Source: Nitrospirota bacterium
Lineage (GTDB): Bacteria; Nitrospirota; JACRHL01
Length of the DNA stretch: 40,629 bases
Direction of reading: 5' to 3'
Assembly: GCA_029858285.1 (NCBI GenBank)
Contig: JAOUFN010000002.1
Location: 141,896 to 182,524 of the forward strand
Shown here: piece after piece, positions 32,054 to 40,629 of the stretch
Position numbering within the stretch: position 1 is the stretch's first letter
Layout: the number at the start of each line of letters is the position of its first letter
Notes under the pieces: model-generated
Told to the model about the DNA's origin: nothing
The model's database searches: none
What the model saw: only the letters and a program-made list of their open reading frames with translations
Position numbers and translations under genes: made by a program

Positions 32054-33385
32054 CTAGCGGTTCATGGTGTCGAGGAAGTCGCGGTTGCTCTTGGTGCGCA
32101 TCAGCTTGTCGAGCAGGAACTCCATGTTTTCCACGGTGTCCTTGGGAGACAGCACCTTGCGCAGGATCCACAGCTTGTTGAGGTCCTCCTCGGGGATGAG
32201 CAGCTCTTCCTTGCGGGTGCCGGACATGGCGATGTCGATGGCCGGGAACACGCGCTTGTCGGCCAGGCGTCGCTCCAGGTGGACTTCCATGTTGCCGGTA
32301 CCCTTGAACTCCTCGAAAATCACCTCGTCCATGCGGCTGCCGGTGTCGATGAGCGCGGTGGCCATGATGGTCAGGCTGCCGCCGTTTTCGATGTTGCGGG
32401 CCGAGCCGAAAAAGCGCTTGGGGCGCTGCAGGGCGTTGGAGTCCAGACCACCGGAGAGGATTTTTCCGGAAGACGGCATCACCGCGTTGTAGGCGCGCGC
32501 CAGACGGGTGATGGAGTCCAGCAAAATAGCCACATCGCGGCCGTGCTCCACCAGACGCTTGGCCTTTTCCAGCACCATTTCCGCCACCTGCACATGGCGC
32601 TCGGCGGGTTCGTCGAAGGTGGAGCTCATGACCTCGGCATTCACCTGGCGCTGCATGTCGGTGACTTCCTCGGGCCGCTCGTCGATCAGCAGCACGATCA
32701 GGTAGACCTCCGGGTGATTGGTGAGGATGCCCTTGGCGATATTCTGCAAAAACACCGTCTTGCCGGTACGGGGCGGCGCCACGATCAGGCCGCGCTGGCC
32801 CTTGCCGATGGGGGTCACCAGATCGAGCACCCGGGTGCAGTATTCCTTGGGGTGATACTCGGTCTTCAGCCGCTCCTCGGGGTAAAGGGGCGTGAGGTTG
32901 TCGAACAGAACCTTGCGCTGCGCCTTTTCCGGGGCGTCGAAGTTGATCTCCGACACCTTCAGCAGGGCGAAGTAGCGCTCCCCTTCCTTGGGCTGGCGGA
33001 TCTGGCCCGAAACCGTATCGCCGGTGCGCAGGTTGAAGCGGCGGATCTGGCTGGGGGAGACATAGATGTCGTCCGGCCCGGCCAGATAGTTGTAGTCCGG
33101 GGAACGCAGGAAGCCAAAACCGTCCTGCAGGGTTTCGAGCACCCCGGCGCCGAAGATCTGGCCACCGGAGGCGGTGTGGGCCTGCAGGATGGCGAAGATC
33201 AGGTCCTGCTTGCGCATGCCGCCGATGTTGGTGATGCCGAGCTTGTCGGCGAACTCGGTCAGCGCCTCCATGCCGAAGCGCTTGATCTCGGTGAGGTTGA
33301 GCGATTCGGCACCGGGCGCAGTCGCGGCGGAGGCGTCGGTCAATGCCTCGGCGTCGGTATCGGTAATCTGGTCAGTGTCTGCCAT
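32054..33385 (-). CDS. rho: transcription termination factor Rho
   Basis: Hexameric RNA helicase that terminates transcription. The 443-residue protein has the RNA-binding domain ([45 protein letters not shown]), P-loop [17 protein letters not shown], Walker [16 protein letters not shown], and the Q/R-loop region. It is about 25 residues longer than E. coli Rho; the extra is an acidic, Ala/Thr-rich N-terminus (first 30 residues). AAAGG stands about 10 bases before ATG 33385. It has its own promoter and a leader of about 330 bases, in keeping with autoregulation known for rho. Confidence 0.97.
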   Translation of the reverse strand: MADTDQITDTDAEALTDASAATAPGAESLNLTEIKRFGMEALTEFADKLGITNIGGMRKQDLIFAILQAHTASGGQIFGAGVLETLQDGFGFLRSPDYNYLAGPDDIYVSPSQIRRFNLRTGDTVSGQIRQPKEGERYFALLKVSEINFDAPEKAQRKVLFDNLTPLYPEERLKTEYHPKEYCTRVLDLVTPIGKGQRGLIVAPPRTGKTVFLQNIAKGILTNHPEVYLIVLLIDERPEEVTDMQRQVNAEVMSSTFDEPAERHVQVAEMVLEKAKRLVEHGRDVAILLDSITRLARAYNAVMPSSGKILSGGLDSNALQRPKRFFGSARNIENGGSLTIMATALIDTGSRMDEVIFEEFKGTGNMEVHLERRLADKRVFPAIDIAMSGTRKEELLIPEEDLNKLWILRKVLSPKDTVENMEFLLDKLMRTKSNRDFLDTMNR

Positions 33386-33892
33386 GGGATGGGCCTTTGT
33401 GGGTGTGGAGTCCGCCTGGGCGTTGACGTGCGGCCGAGTTCACCGCAATCGGGTGGGAGGACAAGGGCCTGCGGCACGGCGCGGCGGACCCTGGGGGGGC
33501 CGGAACCCCTGTCGGGGGTTCCTGTCCGGTGATGTTGCCTGTCCCCGGTGGACCAACCGGCCGGCCCTTGGCCTGCCAGGGGACCGGCGCTGCGGCCGGT
33601 CTGCATGTAACCGGGAAAAAGCGGAACAGGCTGGGGGCTTGCGCTCCGGTCCATCGCCTTTTCGGGCGCCACCGGCGTCTCGCCGCAGCAAACGGCCGCG
33701 GGACTGTCTACGCATGCGCCCCTGAGTGTAATGAGGCCACCCGCCGCCTGTCAAGAACCGCCGGGCGGGACAACCCCTGCGGGTTACCCCCCGCTGGCAA
33801 CTTCCCGCCGGGCGGGTTGCTGGACAACGCCACCCACCCGGGGCCGGACCGCCACCGTTGCAACGGCCGACGGCGCCCGATGCGGAGGAGGC
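33386..33892 (-). other. rho leader and atpF-rho intergenic region
   Basis: 507 bases without a gene. From the predicted promoter at 33725-33754 a leader of about 330 bases runs to rho. In it, GGAACCCC and GGGGTTCC (about 33502-33522) form an 8-bp stem with a short loop, and the whole leader is C/G-rich, suitable for Rho loading. Between the promoter and atpF two copies of CCGCCGGGCGGG (about 33759-33770 and 33806-33817) can each fold on themselves or pair with each other; no T-run follows, so atpF may rely on Rho-type termination. No coding signal was found. Confidence 0.5.
33725..33754 (-). promoter_or_regulatory. rho promoter
   Basis: Minus strand: perfect -35 TTGACA (33749-33754), 18-base spacer, -10 TACACT (33725-33730, four of six). 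Confidence 0.65.
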
Positions 33893-34399
33893 CTAACGGC
33901 GGTAGTGGCTTTGCAGCTCGGCCAGCGACTCGTCCACCAGCCGCAACTGGGCGGCTTCGTCCAGGTTGGCGGACACAAACTTGCCGGCGGCCGTCACCGC
34001 CAGATCGGCGGCCAGCTTGCGCAGGTCGGCCACCGCCTGGGTGCGTTCCTGGGCCATGGCGCGCTGGGCATCTGCAAGGATGCGCGCGGCCTCGTCCTGC
34101 ATGCGCTTCTCGTTCTCGCCAAGCAGGGCAGCGGCCTTTTCCTGGGCCCGGGCAATGATCTCGTCGGCGGCTGATTTGGCGGCCTTCAGATTGGCCTCCA
34201 GGTCCGCCTTGATGCGGTCCGCCTCCCGGCGCGCCTTCTCGGCGCCGTCCAGATCGTCCTGAATGCGCTGGCGACGGTTCTCCAGTTGCCCCAGGATGCC
34301 CGGCAGCGCCATGCGCCACAGCAGCACCAGAAGCACCAGGAACGAGACCGCCGACCAGAACATGGTCGGCTGCATAAATTGGAAATCAAACTGTGGCAT
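33893..34399 (-). CDS. atpF: ATP synthase F0 subunit b
   Basis: Peripheral stalk of the F-type ATP synthase. The 168-residue protein has one N-terminal membrane helix (PTMFWSAVSFLVLLVLLWRMALPGIL) and a long charged coiled coil (about residues 35-140) ending LRLVDESLAELQSHYRR. GGAGA precedes ATG 34399. It is the last gene of an F0-only set; the delta subunit and F1 genes that usually follow are absent, and only one b gene is present here although some split operons carry b and b'. Confidence 0.94.
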   Translation of the reverse strand: MPQFDFQFMQPTMFWSAVSFLVLLVLLWRMALPGILGQLENRRQRIQDDLDGAEKARREADRIKADLEANLKAAKSAADEIIARAQEKAAALLGENEKRMQDEAARILADAQRAMAQERTQAVADLRKLAADLAVTAAGKFVSANLDEAAQLRLVDESLAELQSHYRR

Positions 34400-34429
34400 G
34401 GGTGTCTCCGCTACGGACCGGTTGGTCCC

Positions 34430-34660
34430 TTAACCGGCCTTGCCCATGAGGATGAACGCGATCACCAGCGCGTACAGCGCCACCGCCTCGGTGAGGGCGA
34501 AGCCGATCCACAGGTACTTGCTGACCCGCGCTTCGGCGCCTGGCTGGCGGGCGACCGACTCGATCATCTTGCCAAACACATAGCCGATGCCCACACCGGA
34601 ACCGGCCACACCTGCGGCGGCCATACCCATACCAATCAGAGCTGCTGCACTGGAATCCAC
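34430..34660 (-). CDS. atpE: ATP synthase F0 subunit c
   Basis: Rotor ring proteolipid. The 76-residue hairpin has helix 1 with a Gly-rich stretch (AAGVAGSGVGIGYVFGK), the polar loop ESVARQPGAEARVSK contacting F1, and helix 2 with the ion-binding Glu in FALTEAVALYALVIAF. The residue after Glu is Ala and the Na+-type Gln/Ser ligands are not seen, so H+ coupling is likely. GTG 34660 has GGAGG 8-10 bases upstream. Confidence 0.96.
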   Translation of the reverse strand: MDSSAAALIGMGMAAAGVAGSGVGIGYVFGKMIESVARQPGAEARVSKYLWIGFALTEAVALYALVIAFILMGKAG

Positions 34661-34742
34661 TTTCCTGCCTCCTTCACATCCGCCGTTCCCGGCGTGACTC
34701 CAAAAAATTCAACCCAAAAAATCCACTTTGAACACCGGAACG

Positions 34743-35585
34743 TCAGTGCGCCGGGTGCTCCGCATCCGCCAGATACACGCAACTGAGCATGACGAAGATA
34801 TACGCCTGAATGAAGGCGATGAACAGTTCCAGGAAACTGATCAGCACCGAGAATGTAAAAGGCAACCACGCGGCCCACACCGGGATGGTCACCACCAGGC
34901 CGAACATGACGGCAAGGATGGTGTGGCCCGCAGTGAGGTTGGCGAACAGACGTACCGCCAGGGATACCGGGCGCGCCAGCTGGCTGAGGATTTCGATGGG
35001 AATCATCAGCGGGACGAGCCACCCCGGGGTGCCACCGGGCACCAGAATCTTCAGAAATCCGAAGCCGTGCTTGTAGAAACCCACCACCAGGCTCATGCCG
35101 TAGACCAGAATGGCCAGCAATGCGGTGACGAACAGTTGGCTGGTGACGGTGAACGAGCCGGGGATCATGCCCAGCAGGTTGCAGAACAGCACGAAACAGA
35201 ACAGGGCGATCATGAACGGAACGTACTTTTTGCCCTCCTCGCCCATGGCATCCACGGCGATGGACTGCACGAATTCCACCACGATTTCCACCAGGTTCTG
35301 CACCATGCCGGGCACCAGTTGGCCACTGCGCGAGGCCACGGTAAACAGGGCCAGCACCACCCCCACCACGATCCACATCCACACCACGCCCTGGCTGATC
35401 GATATGTCCAGCCCACCCAGGTTCAGGTTAACGATGTTGTGCAGTTCGAAGTGGTGAAGGGGATTGCCCATGCCACCGGCATGCCCGGCAGCACCTGCGG
35501 CGTGTTCCGCCACGGCGTCCGGGACGAGAGCCATTGCATGTCCGGTCATGTCGACTGCCTGATCGGCGGTAGCGGATTCGTTCAC
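34743..35585 (-). CDS. atpB: ATP synthase F0 subunit a
   Basis: Stator channel subunit. The 280-residue protein has about five to six membrane helices; the essential Arg is in LARPVSLAVRLFANLTAGHTIL. The N-terminus before HFELHNIVNLNLGGLDISIS is Ala/Gly/His-rich and unusual (about 45 residues). GTG 35585 has an AGGCAG ribosome-like site. Downstream 82 bases to atpE. Confidence 0.96.
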   Translation of the reverse strand: MNESATADQAVDMTGHAMALVPDAVAEHAAGAAGHAGGMGNPLHHFELHNIVNLNLGGLDISISQGVVWMWIVVGVVLALFTVASRSGQLVPGMVQNLVEIVVEFVQSIAVDAMGEEGKKYVPFMIALFCFVLFCNLLGMIPGSFTVTSQLFVTALLAILVYGMSLVVGFYKHGFGFLKILVPGGTPGWLVPLMIPIEILSQLARPVSLAVRLFANLTAGHTILAVMFGLVVTIPVWAAWLPFTFSVLISFLELFIAFIQAYIFVMLSCVYLADAEHPAH

Positions 35586-35624
35586 TGTTTCTGCCTGCCC
35601 TGCCTGCCTTCTGCTGCCCTGCGG

Positions 35625-35894
35625 CTAACCCCGATCGTCGTCGCCGCCTGAATCCTTCCCCGTCTCGCCGCCCGCTCCGGTCTTCCCTCCGGCCCCGGCC
35701 CCGGTTTCGATCCGGGCCGCCAGCCGCATCACGTTGCGGATGCCGGCGGCGGTGCCGAGGACAAATCCCAGTAGCAGCAGCCACGGAGTAGTGCCAAACC
35801 TGCGGTCCCCCCAATACCCCAGTCCGGCACCCATGAAAGTGGCCACCACCAGTTCGGTGCCAATACGCACCGCCAGGCTCAGCCCCCCCTGCAT
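35625..35894 (-). CDS. AtpZ/AtpI-type accessory protein of ATP synthase
   Basis: An 89-residue membrane protein with two hydrophobic helices (LVVATFMGAGLGYWGDRRFG and TPWLLLLGFVLGTAAGIRNVMRL), the pattern of the short AtpZ/AtpI family linked to c-ring assembly or Mg2+ uptake. The C-terminal 25 residues are a Gly/Asp-rich low-complexity tail. First gene of the F0 set, 39 bases before atpB. Confidence 0.85.
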   Translation of the reverse strand: MQGGLSLAVRIGTELVVATFMGAGLGYWGDRRFGTTPWLLLLGFVLGTAAGIRNVMRLAARIETGAGAGGKTGAGGETGKDSGGDDDRG

Positions 35895-35970
35895 CTCTGC
35901 CCCCGTTTTCGAGCCCGGCTTCGCGATGATGGTACTCGTAACAAAACGTGGCGCGAACGGAAAGGCGCAA

Positions 35971-36000
35971 GTTATACCGTCCCCACCCCGCCTGTGTCAA
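35971..36000 (-). promoter_or_regulatory. promoter of the F0 ATP synthase operon
   Basis: Minus strand: perfect -35 TTGACA (35995-36000), 18-base spacer, -10 TATAAC (35971-35976, five of six). One of the best promoters in the window. Leader of about 70 bases before the AtpZ-like gene. Confidence 0.75.
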
Positions 36001-36011
36001 CCGGCGACGGC

Positions 36012-36040
36012 TTTACATCCACCACCGTGGACGGGATAAT
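36012..36040 (+). promoter_or_regulatory. gltX promoter
   Basis: Plus strand: -35 TTTACA (36012-36017, five of six), ideal 17-base spacer, -10 GATAAT (36035-36040, five of six). It is divergent from the F0 promoter with only 11 bases between the two -35 elements. Confidence 0.72.
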
Positions 36041-36099
36041 TCCGCAGCCCCCGGCGGGGCCCCGTGAAAAAAACCCCCGACCCCAAAGGCCAGGCCACC

Positions 36100-37527
36100 A
36101 TGTCCGAGGTTCGCGTCCGTTTTGCCCCCAGCCCCACCGGCTTTTTGCACGTGGGTGGGGTCCGCACCGCCCTGTTCAACTGGCTGTTCGCCCGCCACCA
36201 CAAGGGCGTTTTCATTCTGCGCATCGAGGACACCGACCGGGAGCGCTCCACCCCCGAGGCCATCGAGTTGATCCTCGATGGCATGCGCTGGCTGGGGCTG
36301 GACTGGGACGAAGGGCCGTTCTACCAGACCGAACGCCTGGACCTGTACCGCGCCGGGGTAGAAAAGCTGCTGGCCACCGGCCATGCCTACCGCTGCTACT
36401 GCACCCAGGAGGAGCTGGAGGCCCGCCGCGAGCAGGCCATGACGGAAAAGCGCCCCCCCATGTACAACCGCGCCTGCCGCCCCCGGGCGGGGCAGGTGCA
36501 GCGGGACATGGGGGACCACCCCCACACCATCCGCTTCGCCGCGCCCACCACCGGACAGACCGTGGTGGACGACCTGATCCGCGGCAGGATCGTATTCGAG
36601 AACAGCCAGTTGGATGACCTCATCATCGCCCGTTCCGACGGCACCCCCACCTACAATTTCTGCGTGGTGATGGACGATGCGGAGATGGGCATCACCCACG
36701 TGATTCGCGGTGACGACCATTTGAACAACACCCCCCGGCAGGCGGTGATGTACGCCGCCCTCGGCCATGAACTGCCGCGCTTCGCCCACCTGCCGATGAT
36801 TCTGGGGCCGGACAAGAAAAAACTCTCCAAGCGCGACGGCGCCGCTTCGGTCACCGATTACCGGGACGAGGGGTTGTTGCCCTCGGCGATGATCAATTAC
36901 CTGGCGCGCCTCGGTTGGTCCCACGGCGACCAGGAGGTGTTCACGGTGGACGAACTGATCGAAAAGTTCGGTCTGGACGCAGTGGGCAAGAGCGCGGCGG
37001 TGTTCGACCGGGAAAAGCTCTACTGGATCAACGGCCAGCACATGAAAGCCGCCGATGCGCTGCCGGTGATGGCCACTGCGGAGGCGCGGCTGGCCGGCGG
37101 CGGCATTGCCATCGACGCCGGGATCACCGACGCCTGGCGCCGTCACCTGTACGGGGCGTGCGTGGAGCGCTGCCGCACGGTGGCGGAACTGGCGGCCATG
37201 ATCGCGCCGTTCTACACGGAATCGGTCGAGATCGACGCGGAGGGCACCGCCAAGGCGTTCAAGGGAGAACCGGATCTGGTGCTGGAACAGGTGGCCGACA
37301 AGCTGGCCACGCTGGAGCCGTTCAACGCCGCCAGCGTGGAGGCGGCCTTCGCCGACCTGCTGGCGTCCACCGGCCTCGGGCTGGGCAAACTGGCCAGCCC
37401 GGTACGCGCCGCGGTCACCGGCCGCGCCGTGTCCCCCGGCATCTACGACGTGCTGGCGCTGGTAGGCCGCGAACGGGCCCTCAGGCGCATCGCCGACGCC
37501 CGCGAATGGCTCAAGGCGCGGGGCTGA
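36100..37527 (+). CDS. gltX: glutamyl-tRNA synthetase
   Basis: Charges tRNA-Glu (and possibly tRNA-Gln). The 475-residue class I enzyme has the HIGH-type motif [11 protein letters not shown] (10-20), [10 protein letters not shown], the zinc site Cys99-x-Cys101-x24-Cys126 with Tyr122, and KLSKR (241-245) in [18 protein letters not shown] 36100 has an AGG 8 bases upstream; a GTG at 36064 in the same frame would add 12 residues not typical of the family. Glu-tRNA is also the substrate from which the HemL pathway begins. Confidence 0.96.
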   Translation: MSEVRVRFAPSPTGFLHVGGVRTALFNWLFARHHKGVFILRIEDTDRERSTPEAIELILDGMRWLGLDWDEGPFYQTERLDLYRAGVEKLLATGHAYRCYCTQEELEARREQAMTEKRPPMYNRACRPRAGQVQRDMGDHPHTIRFAAPTTGQTVVDDLIRGRIVFENSQLDDLIIARSDGTPTYNFCVVMDDAEMGITHVIRGDDHLNNTPRQAVMYAALGHELPRFAHLPMILGPDKKKLSKRDGAASVTDYRDEGLLPSAMINYLARLGWSHGDQEVFTVDELIEKFGLDAVGKSAAVFDREKLYWINGQHMKAADALPVMATAEARLAGGGIAIDAGITDAWRRHLYGACVERCRTVAELAAMIAPFYTESVEIDAEGTAKAFKGEPDLVLEQVADKLATLEPFNAASVEAAFADLLASTGLGLGKLASPVRAAVTGRAVSPGIYDVLALVGRERALRRIADAREWLKARG

Positions 37528-37612
37528 CGCCGACGGTCCAACCCACGACCGACAAAACAGTCGGGGCAAAACGCTCAGGGCAAAACCCTCAGGAAGACAC
37601 CCGAAAGGGCAC

Positions 37613-38440
37613 TCAGGGCGCGCTAATCAGATCCAGCGCCGAAGCCGCCACGGAAAATCCGGACGCCTTGGCATGACCGCCGCCGCCGAATCTCTTGGCG
37701 ACTTCGGACACGTCGATGCCACCGTCCCGGGAGCGCAGGGAGTAATAGCGCTTGCCGTCCGCCTCGTACCAGGCCGCGCCGAAGGGACGCCCCTCGGCCA
37801 GTTGGCCCGCCACCTCGGATTGCAAAATGGGGGTGTTGGCGCACCGCACCTTGTGGCCGTCCAGCACAATCTCGGCGGCGGAGGCGACCAGCAAATCCAC
37901 CACCCCCTGCTGATAGCGCAGAATGGCGTCCCCCTCTGCGGCCAGGGTTTCGCGCCAGCGCGCCCAGTCGTCCGCCCACTGGGACCAGCGCTCGAACCGG
38001 AACGGGTGCCCGCGCAGGGCGCAGGTGATCTCCCGCGAGCGCGCCAGCTCCCAGCGCCACAGATCCTTGTCCTGCACATAGGCCAGCAGTTCCGGCACCG
38101 GGGTGCCAGGGTGAAAGTGGTTCCAGGCCAGCACCGCGCCGGAGCGGTCCATGTCGAAGGTACAGAAATCCAGGCCGGCCAGGTTCTCCTGGGCGGTTTT
38201 GTGGTGGTCCACCACCTCCAGGGCGGCGGCCTCCCCGGCCATCCGCAGCAGCACGTCGCGGGTGTAGGAAAAATCCAGGATGAACACCGACTTCCCGGTC
38301 ACGTCCGGGGGCGGGTTGCCGTGGGTTACCGCCCGATATTCGGCCTTCTCGCCAAAGCGGCGCCAGGCCGCCCAGGCGGCACCGAAGCCGTCGATACAGT
38401 CGTCGTGATAGAGGATCAGGGTGTCGGGAACGGTGGGCAC
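37613..38440 (-). CDS. DHH/DHHA1-family phosphoesterase
   Basis: A 275-residue protein of the DHH superfamily (RecJ, NrnA, NrnB relatives). Motif I is [19 protein letters not shown], the [10 protein letters not shown] segment gives motif II, motif III is the DHH signature VVDHHKTA (78-80), and the C-terminal DHHA1 domain ends with [12 protein letters not shown]. Likely degrades short oligoribonucleotides or a cyclic dinucleotide product; the exact substrate is not visible. GTG 38440 is chosen because conserved sequence begins there and AGGA lies upstream. An open frame continues to 38722 but is not conserved-looking. Its 3' end faces gltX across 85 bases, and its start faces prfC. Confidence 0.85.
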   Translation of the reverse strand: MPTVPDTLILYHDDCIDGFGAAWAAWRRFGEKAEYRAVTHGNPPPDVTGKSVFILDFSYTRDVLLRMAGEAAALEVVDHHKTAQENLAGLDFCTFDMDRSGAVLAWNHFHPGTPVPELLAYVQDKDLWRWELARSREITCALRGHPFRFERWSQWADDWARWRETLAAEGDAILRYQQGVVDLLVASAAEIVLDGHKVRCANTPILQSEVAGQLAEGRPFGAAWYEADGKRYYSLRSRDGGIDVSEVAKRFGGGGHAKASGFSVAASALDLISAP

Positions 38441-38650
38441 GGCATACTCGTCCTGCTGGGTTCGGTCTGCTGGGGCCGGAAACCAGGACCAGAGACCGGT
38501 GCCGGAGACCGGCGAAGCGGCTATAATACACCCCACAAGAGAAACGGGCCACGCCGGGAACCACGAATAACACCCGGCACGGCTACACGGACAGCCGTTG
38601 CGGAGACAGTCCCGCACATCAACGCCCCCGAACCTGCGGATCGCACCCGA

Positions 38651-40249
38651 ATGACACACCCCACGCCGCAACGGATCGCGGCCGAGGTGGCTAAGAGGCG
38701 CACGTTTGCCATTATTAGCCATCCGGACGCCGGTAAAACTACGCTAACCGAGAAACTGCTCCTGGCAGGCGGCGCCATTCAACTCGCTGGCGAGGTCAAG
38801 GCACGAAAATCCCTGCGCCACGCCCGCTCCGACTGGATGCGCGTGGAACAGGAACGCGGCATCTCCGTCACCAGCTCGGTCATGCGCTTCGAATACGCCG
38901 ACCGCACCGTCAACCTGCTCGATACCCCCGGCCACGAGGATTTTTCGGAAGACACCTACCGCACCCTCACCGCCGTCGACAGCGTGATGATGGTCATCGA
39001 CGTGGCCAAGGGCGTCGAGGAACGCACCGACAAGCTGATGCAGGTGTGCCGCATGCGCAACACCCCGGTGCTGACCTTCATCAACAAGCTGGACCGCGAA
39101 GGCAAGGAACCCCTGGACCTGCTCGAGGAAATCGAACAGCGCCTGGGCATCCGCTGCGCCCCCCTGCTGTGGCCGGTGGGCACCGGGCAGCGTTTTCAGG
39201 GCGCCTACGGCCTGCACTCCGGCATCCTGCACCGCTGGCTGCGCACCCCCGACGGACGCAAACAGGAAGACGTGAAAATCGCCCTGGACGATCCGCGTCT
39301 GGCAGGACTGGTGGGGGCCGACGAAGCCAGACTGCTGCGCGACGAGGCCGAACTGGTCACCGGCGCCGCCGATCCGTTTGACGTGGAAGCCTATCTGGCA
39401 GGCCGCCAGACCCCGGTGTTCTGGGGCAGCGCGGTGCAGAACTTCGGCGTGCGCGAACTGCTTTCGGCATTCGTGGAATTCGCCCCGCCCCCGGGCCCGC
39501 GTCAGGCCGTGGAACGCTCCGTGACCCCCACCGAACCGGCGTTCTCCGGCTTCGTGTTTAAAATTCAGGCCAACATGGACAAGGCCCACCGCGACCGCAT
39601 CGCCTTTGTGCGCATCTGCTCCGGCCGCTACCAACACGGCATGAAGGTACGCCACCACCGCCTGGGACGCGACATGGCCATCAACAACGCCACCGTGTTC
39701 CTGGCCCAGGCGCGAGAGTCGGTGGACGAGGCGTGGCCCGGAGACATCGTCGGCATCTACAACCACGGAACCGTTAAAATCGGCGACACATTTTCGGAAA
39801 AAGAACCCCTCAAATTCACCGGCATCCCGCACTTCGCCCCCGACCTGTTCCGCCGCTTCATCCTGCTCAACCCCATGAAAGGCAAAGCCCTGACCAAGGG
39901 ACTGTCGCAACTGGCCGAAGAAGGCGCGGTGCAACTGTTCGTGCCCCAGGCCGGAGGCGGCTACATCCTGGGGGCCGTGGGACAACTGCAGTTCGACGTG
40001 ATCCTGTCACGCCTCAAGGACGAATACGGCGTGGAAGGACAGTTCGAAGCCGTCAGCTACAGCACCGCCCGCTGGGTGGAAGCAGCCGACTCCAAAGCCA
40101 TGGAGGCGTTCAAAACCAAAGCCAGGAACAACCTGGCGGAAGACGGCGAAGGCAAACTGACCTATCTGGCAGACAGCATCTGGTCCCTGCGCCGGGTGGA
40201 AGAAGCCAACCCCGAAATCCGCTTCCTCACCACCCAGGAACTCGCCTAG
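38651..40249 (+). CDS. prfC: peptide chain release factor 3
   Basis: GTPase that recycles RF1/RF2 from the ribosome. The 532-residue protein has G1 [16 protein letters not shown], the RF3-type insert [13 protein letters not shown], switch [12 protein letters not shown]3 [19 protein letters not shown]4 [10 protein letters not shown], and RF3 C-terminal region ([36 protein letters not shown]). Length normal (E. coli 529). ATG 38651 opens the conserved part. Together with prfA and prmC the window holds three genes of translation termination, though in different units. Confidence 0.97.
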   Translation: MTHPTPQRIAAEVAKRRTFAIISHPDAGKTTLTEKLLLAGGAIQLAGEVKARKSLRHARSDWMRVEQERGISVTSSVMRFEYADRTVNLLDTPGHEDFSEDTYRTLTAVDSVMMVIDVAKGVEERTDKLMQVCRMRNTPVLTFINKLDREGKEPLDLLEEIEQRLGIRCAPLLWPVGTGQRFQGAYGLHSGILHRWLRTPDGRKQEDVKIALDDPRLAGLVGADEARLLRDEAELVTGAADPFDVEAYLAGRQTPVFWGSAVQNFGVRELLSAFVEFAPPPGPRQAVERSVTPTEPAFSGFVFKIQANMDKAHRDRIAFVRICSGRYQHGMKVRHHRLGRDMAINNATVFLAQARESVDEAWPGDIVGIYNHGTVKIGDTFSEKEPLKFTGIPHFAPDLFRRFILLNPMKGKALTKGLSQLAEEGAVQLFVPQAGGGYILGAVGQLQFDVILSRLKDEYGVEGQFEAVSYSTARWVEAADSKAMEAFKTKARNNLAEDGEGKLTYLADSIWSLRRVEEANPEIRFLTTQELA

Positions 40250-40292
40250 GGGGGGGCCGGGGAGCCCCGGTGGGCAGCGGGCACGGCCCGCA

Positions 40293-40390
40293 GCGGTATT
40301 CGCGTAAAACCCAGGGGGGGACGCCCCCCGGCGGCATTCACGTAAAACCCAGGGGGGGACGCCCCCCGGCGGTATTCGCGTAAAACCCCC
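40293..40390 (+). repeat. 38-bp tandem repeat with G7-A-C-G-C6 palindrome, about 2.6 copies
   Basis: Units start at 40293, 40331 and 40369. Each has a spacer GCGG[T/C]ATTC[G/A]CGTAAAACCC and a palindrome GGGGGGGACGCCCCCC. Units one and two differ at two positions; the third is cut off after the spacer. The same palindrome with flanking GCG(A/G)TA occurs at the ends of hscA and speE. Confidence 0.85.
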
Positions 40391-40560
40391 GTCACGGCCC
40401 CGTCCATCGCGAAACAGACCGCGCCTTTTCCTCGGTTTTTGTCCCCCTGCCAGTGTCACCGTTCGACGACAAACTATACGTGACGGCTATTCCAGCCGGT
40501 CTCACGCGGGACAAATCCGATCAGTCACTTTCCGCATCACGTGCCGTGCGCACAGCACCT

Positions 40561-40589
40561 CCCTTTCCTCCCCGTTGGGGGGGAAAGGG
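40561..40589. repeat. 13-bp hairpin, C-rich/G-rich arms
   Basis: CCCTTTCCTCCCC (40561-40573), loop GTT, GGGGGGGAAAGGG (40577-40589). All 13 pairs form, with one T-G wobble. It lies in intergenic sequence near the window end and may be an interspersed repeat or a terminator of the next unit. Confidence 0.55.
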
Positions 40590-40629
40590 CTGGGGATAGG
40601 GGGGGCCGGAATCGACGTGGGAGGCAACC

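Larger units (their letters stand above)
40250..40629. other. repeat-rich region downstream of prfC
   Basis: 380 bases to the window end without a gene. It holds a GC hairpin right after the prfC stop (GGGG/CCCC around 40259-40270), the 38-bp tandem repeat, and a second long hairpin at 40561-40589. An open frame on the minus strand across the repeats is Pro/Gly/Arg-rich and is an artefact of base composition. Confidence 0.6.

Noticed and set aside
34430-34660. Na+-dependent ATP synthase c subunit
   Set aside because: The Glu in helix 2 is followed by Ala and no Gln or Ser ligands typical of Na+ rings are seen in helix 1 or 2.
40250-40400. CRISPR-like array at the 38-bp repeats
   Set aside because: The units are contiguous without unique spacers, and no cas gene is nearby. 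It is a simple tandem repeat.
40007-40459. A 150-codon open frame on the minus strand overlapping prfC and the tandem repeat
   Set aside because: Its sequence is Pro/Gly/Arg-rich translation of the palindromic repeats and of antisense prfC. No conserved motif or ribosome site.

Overview
The window is a 40.6 kb, GC-rich stretch of bacterial chromosome with about 43 recognisable protein genes and almost no free space. Lipid A biosynthesis (LpxH), a beta-barrel outer-membrane protein ending in Phe, lipoproteins, HscA/HscB, RF3 and the gene order prfA-prmC-murA-hisG-hisD all point to a Gram-negative bacterium of the Pseudomonadota (Proteobacteria). The class cannot be fixed from the sequence alone. 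No rRNA, tRNA, CRISPR array or prophage was recognised.

Layout, left to right. (1) 1-6209, all on the minus strand: partial galU, coaE, a two-gene potassium uptake system (ktrA-like and ktrB-like), a kelch-repeat lipoprotein, and a porin-like protein with a strong promoter, a long leader and a textbook terminator. (2) 6744-8152, plus: the polyamine pair speD-speE. (3) hemL on minus, then a plus-strand set: a short-chain dehydrogenase with a missing catalytic Ser, a universal stress protein, the cobalamin genes cobJ and cobO, and an unnamed PD-(D/E)XK nuclease-like protein. (4) An apbE-like lipoprotein head to head with ogt and a CysZ/EI24-type membrane protein, then an intact IS3-family element at about 16365-17531 and lepB. 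(5) 18510-21446, minus: iscA, hscB, hscA (iron-sulfur cluster assembly). (6) 21643-31038, minus: a very tight 12-gene run rpmE-prfA-prmC-murA-hisG-hisD-hisB-hisH-hisA-hisF-hisIE-hinT, joining translation termination, peptidoglycan precursor and histidine synthesis. (7) lpxH and rho, then an F0-only ATP synthase set (atpZ/I-like, atpB, atpE, atpF), all minus. (8) Divergent gltX, a DHH/DHHA1 phosphoesterase, prfC and a repeat-bearing tail.

Most of the window is housekeeping. The less ordinary signals are these: a GC palindrome of the form G7-A-C-N-C6 that recurs at gene ends and there supplies the last residues and the stop codon of speE and hscA (with a variant in hemL), and that is tandemly repeated with a 38-bp period after prfC; an insertion sequence sitting in the loop of a 12-bp perfect hairpin; an uncharacterised PD-(D/E)XK protein; an IscR-like palindrome on the iscA-hscB-hscA promoter; an N-terminal zinc-finger-like motif in HscB; and gaps in otherwise standard operons (no hisC or hisZ, no F1 genes next to F0). 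I did not find convincing evidence for a wholly new multi-gene system.
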